Assembly (NCBI GenBank): GCA_965275915.1 | Contig: CBDHYI010000004.1 | Location: 1 to 64,000 of the forward strand | Reading direction: 5' to 3' | Origin: JBDWFY01 sp965275915 | Lineage (GTDB): Bacteria > Pseudomonadota > Alphaproteobacteria > Rhizobiales > Stappiaceae | DNA length: 64,000 nucleotides | Part shown: one piece after another, positions 54,443-62,632 of the stretch | Layout of the letters: each line of letters begins with the position of its first letter | Numbering within the stretch: the stretch's first letter is position 1 | The notes under the pieces: generated by a model | What the model saw: only the letters and a program-made list of their open reading frames with translations | Database searches by the model: none | Told to the model about the DNA's origin: nothing | Made by a program: the position numbers and the translations under genes

Positions 54443-54523
54443 GACCTTCAAACCGCCGCTCACCGCAACATTCTGCCCCGTAAAAAGTCCGCCTCCATCG
54501 CTGCGGTCCGAAAGGACGGGCAA
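54443..54523 (-). pseudogene. Remnant of a short-chain dehydrogenase C-terminus
   Basis: The minus strand encodes LPVLSDRSDGGGLFTGQNVAVSGGLKV-type sequence, of which TGQNVAVSGGL is close to the usual end of short-chain dehydrogenases (TGQxIxVxGGL). No upstream dehydrogenase sequence or proper stop follows, so it would be a decayed fragment. It is short enough to be chance. Confidence 0.3.
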
Positions 54524-54558
54524 TTCAGACTGCTCTTGTGATGCATTGACAAGCCACA

Positions 54559-54585
54559 ATATATCGACCATTCATGATATATCGA
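54559..54585. repeat. Direct repeat ATATATCGA upstream of arsC
   Basis: Two 9-base copies spaced exactly 18 bases apart, about 200 bases before arsC, near a possible -35 TTGTGA. ArsR-type operators often contain such AT-rich ATCGA sites; this is inference. Confidence 0.45.
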
Positions 54586-54784
54586 TTAATTGGAACGTTC
54601 GGTCGCTTGCGGCAGCGCATGCGTGGTTCAACGGCGGTGTCCGGGCGCTTACCGGTATCAGGCACACAAACAGGGTGAGCGCCTCCGCCGGCTGATGACC
54701 TGAAACCGTTGCCATGAGACGCATCTGCTGTCGTTCGACCGCCAATCGAAGCGAAACACACGCGATTTGAGGGAGGATTCAACG

Positions 54785-55282
54785 ATGAGCAAGGTTTATA
54801 ATGTTCTCTTCCTGTGCACCGGCAACTCAGCGCGTTCCATTCTCGCCGAGGCAATCATGAACCGCGAAGGAAAAGGAAGGTTCCAGGCCTATTCGGCAGG
54901 ATCGCAGCCCAAGGGGCAGGTTCATCCCGAGGCGATTGCGCTTCTAAAACGGCTGAACTACAAAACCGACTTCGCTCGATCGAAAGACTGGGAGGAATTT
55001 GCCGCAGACGGCGCGCCTGAAATGGATTTCGTCTTCACAGTCTGTGACAACGCTGCCAGCGAGATCTGCCCGGTCTGGCCCGGACAGCCGATGTCAGCCC
55101 ACTGGGGTGTTCCCGATCCCGCTGCCGTCGAAGGAAGCGAAAGCGAGATTGCCCTGGCTTTTTCCGATACCTATCGGATGCTTGAACGGCGTATATCGAT
55201 TTTCTGCTCTCTGCCCTTGTCCAGCATCGACAAACTGTCTTTGCACGAGCAGTTGCAAGCGATTGGCAAGACCGAAGGTTGA
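54785..55282 (+). CDS. arsC: Arsenate reductase of the low-molecular-weight phosphatase family
   Basis: A 165-residue protein. The P-loop CTGNSARS holds Cys11 and Arg17. FTVCDNAASEICPVWPG gives the second Cys pair, and HWGVPDPA carries the catalytic Asp. This is the ArsC form related to tyrosine phosphatases. GGGAGG precedes ATG 54785; a TTG at 54767 is unneeded. No arsR, acr3 or arsH gene is adjacent, so it is an orphan here. Confidence 0.9.
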   Translation: MSKVYNVLFLCTGNSARSILAEAIMNREGKGRFQAYSAGSQPKGQVHPEAIALLKRLNYKTDFARSKDWEEFAADGAPEMDFVFTVCDNAASEICPVWPGQPMSAHWGVPDPAAVEGSESEIALAFSDTYRMLERRISIFCSLPLSSIDKLSLHEQLQAIGKTEG

Positions 55283-55355
55283 CGTCCTGAACCCGTAAAT
55301 CTTTACACCGCGCCAAACGAAGAAGCCTGGTCTTTAAAGGAATTACGGGCAAAGA

Positions 55356-55571
55356 CTAAATCAATTTATTGAGAAACCGGCCTGCGAAACCCGTGTCACT
55401 TGCCTGAACCGACTGCTGACTTGTCTGGATGTTTATGGCAGCAAGACCATTGATGAAATTGGCACTCATCTGGCGGGACTTCTGAAGCGCTTTGCTCCGT
55501 TGTGCCGCCCAGGCCTGATTCACTTCATATAATGACGGGCGCTTCGCCGGATTTGCCGATTTGATGTACAC
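55356..55571 (-). CDS. Small hypothetical protein, unknown
   Basis: A 71-residue protein. The GTG at 55571 is 8 bases after AAGGAG; the frame can extend to 55580 but the ribosome-binding site would then be within the gene. It begins MYIKSANPAKRPSL, followed by a helical, Gln/Ser-rich body. No domain recognised, no signal peptide. It lies between arsC (convergent) and smpB. Confidence 0.55.
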   Translation of the reverse strand: MYIKSANPAKRPSLYEVNQAWAAQRSKALQKSRQMSANFINGLAAINIQTSQQSVQASDTGFAGRFLNKLI

Positions 55572-55674
55572 AACAACCACTCCTTGGTCATTGGCCGATC
55601 ATAGGAGATTTATGGTTAACAAATCGTGGCCGACAGGAGTTCGGTGCGCCGCCTCACTCAAAGCACAACACGCT

Positions 55675-56157
55675 CTAACCATGATCTTTCATCAGGCGCG
55701 CTTTCTCACGGTTCCAGTCCCGCTGTTTTTCCGTTTGCCGCTTGTCATGCAGCTTCTTGCCGCGCGCAATCGCAATCTCAAGTTTGGCACGGCCCTTGTC
55801 ATTGAAATAGAGCTTTAGCGGCACAAGGGTCATGCCGTCTTTTTGAACGGATCCGAAAAGTTTTCCGATTTCACGCCGATGCAGAAGCAGGCGTCTTGGG
55901 CGGCGCGGTTCATGATTGAAACGATTGCCCTGCAGATATTCCGGAATGTAGGCATTGAACAGGTAGAGCTGTCCGTCACTTTCACCCGCATAGGACTCGG
56001 CAATATTGCTCTTTCCCACACGCAGAGACTTGACCTCGGTTCCCTTCAGTTCAATGCCCGCTTCGATCGTGTCCAGTATTTCGTAATTGAAGCGCGCCTT
56101 GCGATTGTCCGCAATGATTTTGCGGTTGGCAGGCGCCGTACCCTTTTTCGGGGCCAT
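55675..56157 (-). CDS. smpB: SsrA-binding protein SmpB
   Basis: A 160-residue RNA-binding protein that loads tmRNA into stalled ribosomes. The OB fold shows RKARFNYEILDTIEAGIELKGTEVKSLR, the NIAESYAG block, and the C-terminal KLHDKRQTEKQRDWNRE tail. It follows dapA on the same strand. The tmRNA gene is not in the window. Confidence 0.96.
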   Translation of the reverse strand: MAPKKGTAPANRKIIADNRKARFNYEILDTIEAGIELKGTEVKSLRVGKSNIAESYAGESDGQLYLFNAYIPEYLQGNRFNHEPRRPRRLLLHRREIGKLFGSVQKDGMTLVPLKLYFNDKGRAKLEIAIARGKKLHDKRQTEKQRDWNREKARLMKDHG

Positions 56158-56197
56158 GACAATTCTCTTATATCTTTGTCTTTGGATAAACCGCGCT

Positions 56198-57076
56198 TCA
56201 GTTCATCAGCCCGGCATGAACCATCGCAGCGCGGATTTCAGCCTGTGCAGCCTCAGAGACCGGCATCACAGGCAAACGCAGCTCATTTTCTATTCTGCCA
56301 AGAAGCGACAATGCATATTTGGCCCCACCCGGACTTGGTTCAAGAAACAGCGCCCGGTGGAGCGGTATCAGCCGGTCCTGAAAGTCAAGCGCAAGCTGAT
56401 AGTCTTTTCTCAGGCACGCTTCCTGAAAGTCCGCGCACAGTTTCGGCGCAACATTGGCGGTTACCGAGATACAGCCCTGCCCGCCATGCGCCATGAATCC
56501 AAGCGCCGTTCCATCTTCTCCGGACAGTTGACAGAAGTCCGCTCCCATTGCATGCCGCTGGAGGGATGCGCGTTGCAGATCCGCCGTGGCATCTTTGACG
56601 CCCTTGACGTTCCTGCACTCCCGATAAAGCGTCGCCATGGTTTCGACAGACATGTCGATGATCGAGCGCCCGGGAATGTTATAGATGATGATCGGGATGC
56701 CGATCGCCTCGTCAATCGCCTTGTAGTGGGCAAGAAGACCGGCCTGGTTCGGCTTATTGTAGTAGGGCGTCACAACAAGAACGGCATCTGCCCCGGCCTT
56801 TTCCGCGTGCTGTGCCAGGCTGATCGCTTCCAGGGTGTTATTGGACCCCGCTCCGGCGATGACAGGCACCCGACCCGCAGCGGCCTCGATACAGAGCTCG
56901 ACGACTCGCTGATGTTCCTCGTGACTTAACGTCGGCGACTCGCCCGTCGTCCCAACCGGAACGAGACCGTGTGTACCCTGTTTTATCTGCCAGTCCACAA
57001 AATCCTGAAACGCTTTCTCGTCAACAGCCCCATTCCGGAACGGGGTGATGAGCGCTGGATAAGATCCTGTGAACAT
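56198..57076 (-). CDS. dapA: 4-hydroxy-tetrahydrodipicolinate synthase
   Basis: A 292-residue TIM-barrel aldolase at the branch point of lysine and peptidoglycan precursor synthesis. GTTGESPTLSHEEH, YYNKPNQAGLLAHY (with the Tyr), IIIYNIPGRS and the Schiff-base Lys in VKGVKDATADL are all present. It pairs with smpB, 40 bases downstream, and is divergent from the lytic transglycosylase gene. Confidence 0.96.
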   Translation of the reverse strand: MFTGSYPALITPFRNGAVDEKAFQDFVDWQIKQGTHGLVPVGTTGESPTLSHEEHQRVVELCIEAAAGRVPVIAGAGSNNTLEAISLAQHAEKAGADAVLVVTPYYNKPNQAGLLAHYKAIDEAIGIPIIIYNIPGRSIIDMSVETMATLYRECRNVKGVKDATADLQRASLQRHAMGADFCQLSGEDGTALGFMAHGGQGCISVTANVAPKLCADFQEACLRKDYQLALDFQDRLIPLHRALFLEPSPGGAKYALSLLGRIENELRLPVMPVSEAAQAEIRAAMVHAGLMN

Positions 57077-57325
57077 GAGTCAATTCCTCTTTTTCGTCCT
57101 TCACCGAAGCCGGTAAAGCCACGATGCGGACAATAGTCCGGCAACGCAGGAACAGCAAGCAATGCATCCTGTGAAATTTGTTTCCAAAATCATAACGGAC
57201 TTAAATCTTTTTTTCACCTTAACGACCTAGGCTCAACGCGGCTTTGCAGATTTTGGCCACATATGTGCCGTATGACGTTACGCACAGTTTAGCGGCTTTA
57301 CCCAGATCGTGGACCGGGTTCAATA

Positions 57326-59593
57326 ATGTCTTTGAAAGTATTGAGTAGTACAGGCAAAGTCCTGATTGCATTTGCAGTTGCCACAGTCTCAGGCATCCCT
57401 CCTGTCAATGCCTTTAAGCCGAAACCGAAACCCGGAGCAACTGCCTCCGTTCCGGCGATCGACTCTCAATTCGCAACACCGGTCCCGAGGGGCAAGCCGG
57501 GTGCGCTTACGACAAACGTGACGGTCAGCAATCCGGCATCGCAACCGCTTAGCCTGTTGCCTGACAGTGGCGTCCGGGCGTCAGCACCGGCCTCAACTGT
57601 CCACAGCCGGTTGGCCAATTCTCAGTTGGCCATAGCAGCGGCGCCGGCCGTAAAGCGCCTTCCGACAATTCGACAAGGAACGGCGGCACCGGACAGCACC
57701 GGTTCGGTCAAACAGCTCAAAGCAGGCCTGGATGCATTGGATAAAGGCCGTGTTCGGGACGCCTTTGCGATTCGAAAGTCCATGAAACCATCGTTGGACC
57801 GGAGGATCTTAGACTGGCGCCTGATTGTCAGCGCACCGACTGCGGTTTCCTATGATTTCGTCACGGGATTTGAGAAAGAAGCACCGCATTGGCCTTCCGA
57901 TGAATTGGTCCGCTCGCGCGCCGAAGCAGCCCTGTCGCGGGAGCGCGCAAACCCTGACACGGTGCTTCGGCTTTTTGCTCAGCGTCCGCCGGAAACAACG
58001 GTTGGAAAGTTGCTGCAGGCAAAATCATTCAAGGCGGTCGGACGGGACAAGGAAGCCAAAGCGCTGGTTCGGACTGTTTACCGTACGAAGCGGCTCTCAT
58101 CGTCGCTGGAGAAACAGATCCGCCGCGACTACGGAAACTATCTTTCCAATGCGGATCACCTTCATCGCGTGGACATGTATCTCTTCGACGACAGGATCAA
58201 TGACGCCAAGCGCACTTATCCGTTGCTGACCGGCAATCAGAAAGCCTATTTCAATGCCCGCGCCGCTGTGATCCGCAAGAAGAGCAACGCTAAGAAACTG
58301 CTGGCCGATGTCCCGCGCTCAATGCGCAAGCACCCCGGTTATATTTTCGCCAGGATCCAACATCTGCGACGCACCAAGAACCCGCGCGATGCCGCGAAAC
58401 TTATGGTTTCAGCACCGACTGACCCCCGGGTTCTTGTCGACCGCGACGAGTGGTGGGTGGAACGGCGCCTGACATCGCGCAATGTTCTGGATGTCGGTGA
58501 CGCGACAACAGCGTATCGGATCGCCGCCCGTCACGCAGCCGAAAGTCCTGCAAAATACGCGGAAGCTGAATTTCACGCCGGCTGGTATGCGCTCCGCTTT
58601 CAAAAAAATCCCAGAAAAGCCGAACCGCATTTCAGGAATATCCTGAAAGTTGCGACGCTTCCGGCCACGATCTCACGCGCATATTATTGGCTCGGTCGGA
58701 CCGAGGAAGCCCGCGGACGAAAAAGGCAGGCTGCGGATTATTATCAGAAGGCCGGTGCGCACGGAACAGCTTATCATGGCCAGTTGGCGCGGGCCCGCAT
58801 GGGCAAGCGCACCGTTGGCATGGCCCGCTACCCCTCGCCAAGTCGGGAAGACAAACGAGCCTTTAATGCCGACGACAGAGTCAAGGCAATCAAACGCCTG
58901 ATCAAAGCAAAACACCCGAACAAGACCGGACAACTTTATCGACAGTTGGCGATGAGTTTGCCAAGTGCCGACCAGGTCGCGCTTCTCACTGAGATGGCGG
59001 AAAAACAGGGACAGCATCAGCTCGCACTGATGGTCGGAAAAACAGCCATCAAAAACAACCCCAAAGCCGCGCCGCTGGCTTTCCCGATCTCGGCAATTCC
59101 GAAGGACGTCAAGATCAGAAAAGGCGTCGAAAAACCGATGGTTTACGCCATTGCGCGTCAGGAAAGCGCGTTTAATCCCACTGCCAGAAGTCACGCAGGC
59201 GCTCTGGGTCTCCTGCAACTTATGCCGGCCACGGCCAAACGCACGGCAAGAAGCATTGGTGCCTCCTACTCCAAGAGCCGCCTGACGAGCGATCCGACCT
59301 ATAACGCAACGCTCGGTGCGGCTCACCTAGGAGAGTTGGTCGATGCGTACAGAGGGTCGTACATCATGACGTTCGCCGGCTACAATGCCGGTCCGGGCCG
59401 CGTCAAACAATGGGTGGAACGCTATGGCGATCCGCGCAATCCGAATGTCGATCCCGTCGATTGGATCGAACGGATTCCGTTCACCGAAACCAGGAACTAC
59501 GTCCAGAAGATAACCGAAAATCTTCAGGTTTATCGTGAACGGATTGACGGTAAGGGATTGAGTATCGAAAAAGATCTGCGGCGGGGCGGATAG
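57326..59593 (+). CDS. Soluble lytic murein transglycosylase
   Basis: A 755-residue exported enzyme. A signal peptide (KVLIAFAVATVSGIPPVNA) is at the N-terminus, then a Pro/Ala-rich linker, then a long helical superhelix (about 120-600). The SLT domain is C-terminal, with the catalytic Glu613 in ARQESAFNPTARS, then GALGLLQLMPATA and the FAGYNAGPGRV motif. It cleaves glycan strands to form anhydro ends. Longer than E. coli Slt70 but with the same order. No strong ribosome-binding site precedes the ATG. Confidence 0.93.
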   Translation: MSLKVLSSTGKVLIAFAVATVSGIPPVNAFKPKPKPGATASVPAIDSQFATPVPRGKPGALTTNVTVSNPASQPLSLLPDSGVRASAPASTVHSRLANSQLAIAAAPAVKRLPTIRQGTAAPDSTGSVKQLKAGLDALDKGRVRDAFAIRKSMKPSLDRRILDWRLIVSAPTAVSYDFVTGFEKEAPHWPSDELVRSRAEAALSRERANPDTVLRLFAQRPPETTVGKLLQAKSFKAVGRDKEAKALVRTVYRTKRLSSSLEKQIRRDYGNYLSNADHLHRVDMYLFDDRINDAKRTYPLLTGNQKAYFNARAAVIRKKSNAKKLLADVPRSMRKHPGYIFARIQHLRRTKNPRDAAKLMVSAPTDPRVLVDRDEWWVERRLTSRNVLDVGDATTAYRIAARHAAESPAKYAEAEFHAGWYALRFQKNPRKAEPHFRNILKVATLPATISRAYYWLGRTEEARGRKRQAADYYQKAGAHGTAYHGQLARARMGKRTVGMARYPSPSREDKRAFNADDRVKAIKRLIKAKHPNKTGQLYRQLAMSLPSADQVALLTEMAEKQGQHQLALMVGKTAIKNNPKAAPLAFPISAIPKDVKIRKGVEKPMVYAIARQESAFNPTARSHAGALGLLQLMPATAKRTARSIGASYSKSRLTSDPTYNATLGAAHLGELVDAYRGSYIMTFAGYNAGPGRVKQWVERYGDPRNPNVDPVDWIERIPFTETRNYVQKITENLQVYRERIDGKGLSIEKDLRRGG

Positions 59594-59946
59594 CATTCCG
59601 CTGCACATATCAAGCGTTCCGGTTCAATGAGCGGTGGTAAAGGAGACTGAGAGGTCAAACAGTCGGATATCCCTCGCGTCCCGTCACAATCATACCTCCG
59701 GTTTTCAACTGCGGAGCGCGAGGCGCCTGGCGTTGGATCAGCCCCCGCGATGAATTTCTCTCTGAGCTTTCAAAACCGCACACAGTCTCGTTGGCGGCAT
59801 CTGAGGGCCCGGTTTATCTCAAGCATAAATCCTGTTCTGAAACTGCCAAAGCACACCGCGCCATTTGCCGCAATCTTGGCAAGTGGAGCGTGTCTTGTTT
59901 ATGTTGAAGCATTTGCTCGGATAAGGAGACGCTGGCGGGAGGAACC
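59594..59946. other. Intergenic, nothing clear
   Basis: About 350 bases between two rightward genes. A 104-codon frame begins at 59750 but overlaps the next gene and looks non-coding. A weak promoter-like pair, TTGGCA and TATGTT, lies near 59876-59906. Confidence 0.5.
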
Positions 59947-60828
59947 ATGGAGCAGACTTACAAACAAGCCACCTGGCAGAGCGATGACGGCCTCACGCTG
60001 TTCGCCAAAGACTGGCCGTCTGACGGATCCGCCTGTCCACCGCTGCTCTGCCTGGCCGGCCTGACCAGAAATTCCAATGATTTTGAGCGTCTCGCGGAGT
60101 ACCTTTCCAAAAAGTCTGCCGGGAAACGACGCATAATAGCCTTCGACTACCGGGGCCGGGGCCGCTCGGATTATGATCCTGACAAGACAAATTATTCCTT
60201 CGAACGCGAACTGGCGGACATTATCCAGGGATTGGATGCACTTGATCTTGATAGGGTCGACATACTTGGAACGTCGCGCGGAGGCATCCATATCATGCTG
60301 CTGGCCAACGTGGTCGGCGATCGCATTGGCAAGGTGATCCTGAACGATATTGGTCCGGAGATCTTTCCTGCCGGACTGAAACGCATAAGCCAGCATGTCG
60401 GCAAGGAAGTCCGCTTTGACAGTTTCGAACAGGCCGCAGACTATCTGAAATCGAGGGAACGCACGTTTTTTCCAGGGCTATCGGACGAAGACTGGCTTTA
60501 TTTCGCAAGGCAAACCTACCGGCAATCCGGCGTCGGCATCGTCATCAATTACGATCCAGACCTCTCGGAGGTGTTTAAGGATTGGTCAGAAGATAGCGAT
60601 CCGATTGATCTCTGGCCGCAATTTAATGCCTTAAGAGAGCATGCAACGCTTGTCATACGAGGCGAACTGTCAAACATCCTGACGGTCGAGACAGTGACCA
60701 AAATGAAAACGGTGCATCCTGCTCTCCAGAGCCATACAGTTCTCGCACAGGGACACGCCCCTCTGTTGATCAAGCCGGAAACGTTCGGTGCAATTGAAAG
60801 GTTTCTGAATGCTTCCGATGCATTTTAA
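59947..60828 (+). CDS. Alpha/beta hydrolase
   Basis: A 293-residue enzyme. The oxyanion region LLCLAGLTRNSNDF, the FDYRGRGRSDYD strand, the nucleophile elbow GTSRGG (Ser near 112) and the closing His in GHAPLL are clear; the acid is probably in VIRGELSNIL. SRGG in place of SMGG is a known variation. Substrate unknown. GGGAGG stands right before the start. A two-way terminator follows. Confidence 0.88.
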   Translation: MEQTYKQATWQSDDGLTLFAKDWPSDGSACPPLLCLAGLTRNSNDFERLAEYLSKKSAGKRRIIAFDYRGRGRSDYDPDKTNYSFERELADIIQGLDALDLDRVDILGTSRGGIHIMLLANVVGDRIGKVILNDIGPEIFPAGLKRISQHVGKEVRFDSFEQAADYLKSRERTFFPGLSDEDWLYFARQTYRQSGVGIVINYDPDLSEVFKDWSEDSDPIDLWPQFNALREHATLVIRGELSNILTVETVTKMKTVHPALQSHTVLAQGHAPLLIKPETFGAIERFLNASDAF

Positions 60829-60931
60829 AGGAATGCGCCTTTTCCGGTAACAGTGCCATAAACGATGATGCTGAAGGCGTTCATATGAAAGAATACGGCA
60901 GCTGACTTTTTCAGCTGTAATGCCTCAAAAC

Positions 60932-60962
60932 AAAAAACCCGGCGATTTCTCGCCGGGTTTTT
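60932..60962. terminator. Bidirectional terminator between hydrolase and porin
   Basis: AAAAACCCGGCG pairs with CGCCGGGTTTTT around a 6-base loop, giving a T-run on both strands. It lies 24 bases after the leftward porin stop and also serves the rightward hydrolase gene. Confidence 0.9.
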
Positions 60963-60985
60963 CTCTAATTGACTGTCAGGTCAGA

Positions 60986-62149
60986 TTAGAAAGAACGAAC
61001 AACCTGCAATGTGATTGCATATGCGCCGTCTTCGAGTTCGTCCTGACCAACGGTGTCATCAAGATCGATGTACTCTACGCCAGCGCCGAAGGTCAGACCG
61101 GAAAGCGGTGTGTATTCAGCGGAAGCGCCAATCATCCAACCACTCGGATCCGGGTTAGCAGCACCAGAATGATCGATATCGAAGTAACTACCGTTCAGGC
61201 TGAAGGAAACCTCGGAGTTGAAGTCATGCGTGATGCCGAGGCTGGCAGCCCAAGCAGTCGTGTTGTCAAGACTTCCACCGGTGACAACGCCGTCAAATCC
61301 GAAGCCGTCGATGCCCAAGCGAGCGAGGTTGCCGTCGGTGTAGAAAGCAGTACCACCGATCGTCGTTGTGCTCAGTACGTTGAATTCCGCACCACCACCG
61401 ACAAACCAGCCGACTTCACTGTCAATACCGCCACCCGTGGCCGCCGGGCGAACCTGATGTACACCGGCTACGATACCGGCAGAACCCCAACCCTGATCGA
61501 TACCAAGGTTGAAACCGGCATCTGGCCAAGTCACGCCGCCGTAACCGCCGCCGCCGAGGATACCTGTGCCGCCAAATTCTGACCGCTCGGGAGCTTCGAC
61601 AGAAACAGCGAGGTAAGCGCCGTTACCGAAGTCAAACGTATAACCGACCAACGTTGTTGTCTCGTCTGAGTCAAACGTTCCATAAACGTTGTTGATCGCA
61701 TATGCACCGTAGGTCAGGTTCATGAACGAGGATGCATAACCAGCGACGAAGTTTCCGACCTGAATAAATGCACGATCCAATTCAGCACCGCCACCGTCAG
61801 CACCGTTATCAGCTGTCGAAGCAGTGTAACGAATATAAGTACGGATTGTGCCCCACTCGCTTTCATTACGAGCGTCCAACCAGATACGTCCACGAGACGG
61901 AAAATCACTCGGACCGGGTTCAGCGCGAGTATTCGCATTGGCATCGTTGTAAACATACCGAACACGAACGTCACCACCTACCTGCAGGCAGGTTTCCGTA
62001 CCAGGAATGTAGAAAAAGCCTGTGCCATGCACGTCGCAGACGCGAACATAGTCAACAGGTTCCGGAGCAACCGGAAGATCGGCAGCAGAAGCGCCGGTAA
62101 TAGCTATCGTACCAGCAGCAGTGCCGAGGAGAATGCTCTTCAGTGTCAT
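60986..62149 (-). CDS. Omp2b-type porin (alphaproteobacterial porin family)
   Basis: A 387-residue outer-membrane beta-barrel. The signal peptide ends at GASA before ADLPVAPEPVDYVRVCDVHG. The segment GTGFFYIPGTETCLQVGGDVRV, with its two Cys, is the Rhizobiales porin start. Alternating hydrophobic strands and Gly-rich loops run to the terminal VVRSF with the C-terminal Phe. The ATG at 62149 has GGAGG in front. It lets small solutes cross the outer membrane. Base use is less GC-rich than its neighbours, as expected for a highly expressed gene. Confidence 0.93.
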   Translation of the reverse strand: MTLKSILLGTAAGTIAITGASAADLPVAPEPVDYVRVCDVHGTGFFYIPGTETCLQVGGDVRVRYVYNDANANTRAEPGPSDFPSRGRIWLDARNESEWGTIRTYIRYTASTADNGADGGGAELDRAFIQVGNFVAGYASSFMNLTYGAYAINNVYGTFDSDETTTLVGYTFDFGNGAYLAVSVEAPERSEFGGTGILGGGGYGGVTWPDAGFNLGIDQGWGSAGIVAGVHQVRPAATGGGIDSEVGWFVGGGAEFNVLSTTTIGGTAFYTDGNLARLGIDGFGFDGVVTGGSLDNTTAWAASLGITHDFNSEVSFSLNGSYFDIDHSGAANPDPSGWMIGASAEYTPLSGLTFGAGVEYIDLDDTVGQDELEDGAYAITLQVVRSF

Positions 62150-62632
62150 CTCTGACCTCCAAAAAATTCCAAATTTGAGTTCAGTGTATAGGCTCGGCAT
62201 CGCCGAATTATCTGATCTCGATTTTCCCCGCGAAACCGTTGACTATAACTGGTTACGAATGAATTCGGTGTTCCGGTTAGAGACAACAGGCATACGACGT
62301 TTCCGCCGTTCGCAATCTGACCATTATCGATATGAGCGCCGCGATCAACCTTGAAGACGGGTTTCTCCACCTCATACAGGTCTTTTGAAAATGTGTGTTG
62401 CGGGAAAGTCACGAAATATCCGCCAATGACAAGGATTCGTTAAGGAACAAGGGCTTGTTGACGTCGCTGAAGCGGGTGGCTGTGATTAAAAAAATCGCAT
62501 AAAAAGAGGCTTGCGAGGGCAAATCAGCACTGTTTTCGGCATCCGATTCTCCGGATTTGAGGGAATCGGGCCGGTGCATCGGTACGGCAAAATTGTCCAT
62601 TTCCGGCCGCTCGAAATCATTCCGGTTCACAT
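62150..62632. other. Porin upstream region, nothing coding
   Basis: About 480 bases between pbpC and the porin, both leftward. It must hold the porin promoter. TATAGT on the minus strand near 62240 could be a -10 element, but no good -35 stands before it. No repeats or RNA folds seen. Confidence 0.4.

Larger units (their letters stand above)
54367..54784. other. Intergenic with degraded sequence and an operator-like repeat
   Basis: About 420 bases without an intact gene. On the minus strand 54443-54523 resembles a dehydrogenase C-terminus. ATATATCGA is directly repeated at 54559 and 54577. The last 200 bases before arsC show no coding signal. Confidence 0.5.

Noticed and set aside
59750..60064. 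A 104-codon frame before the alpha/beta hydrolase
   Set aside because: It overlaps the hydrolase gene out of frame and has an atypical basic composition.
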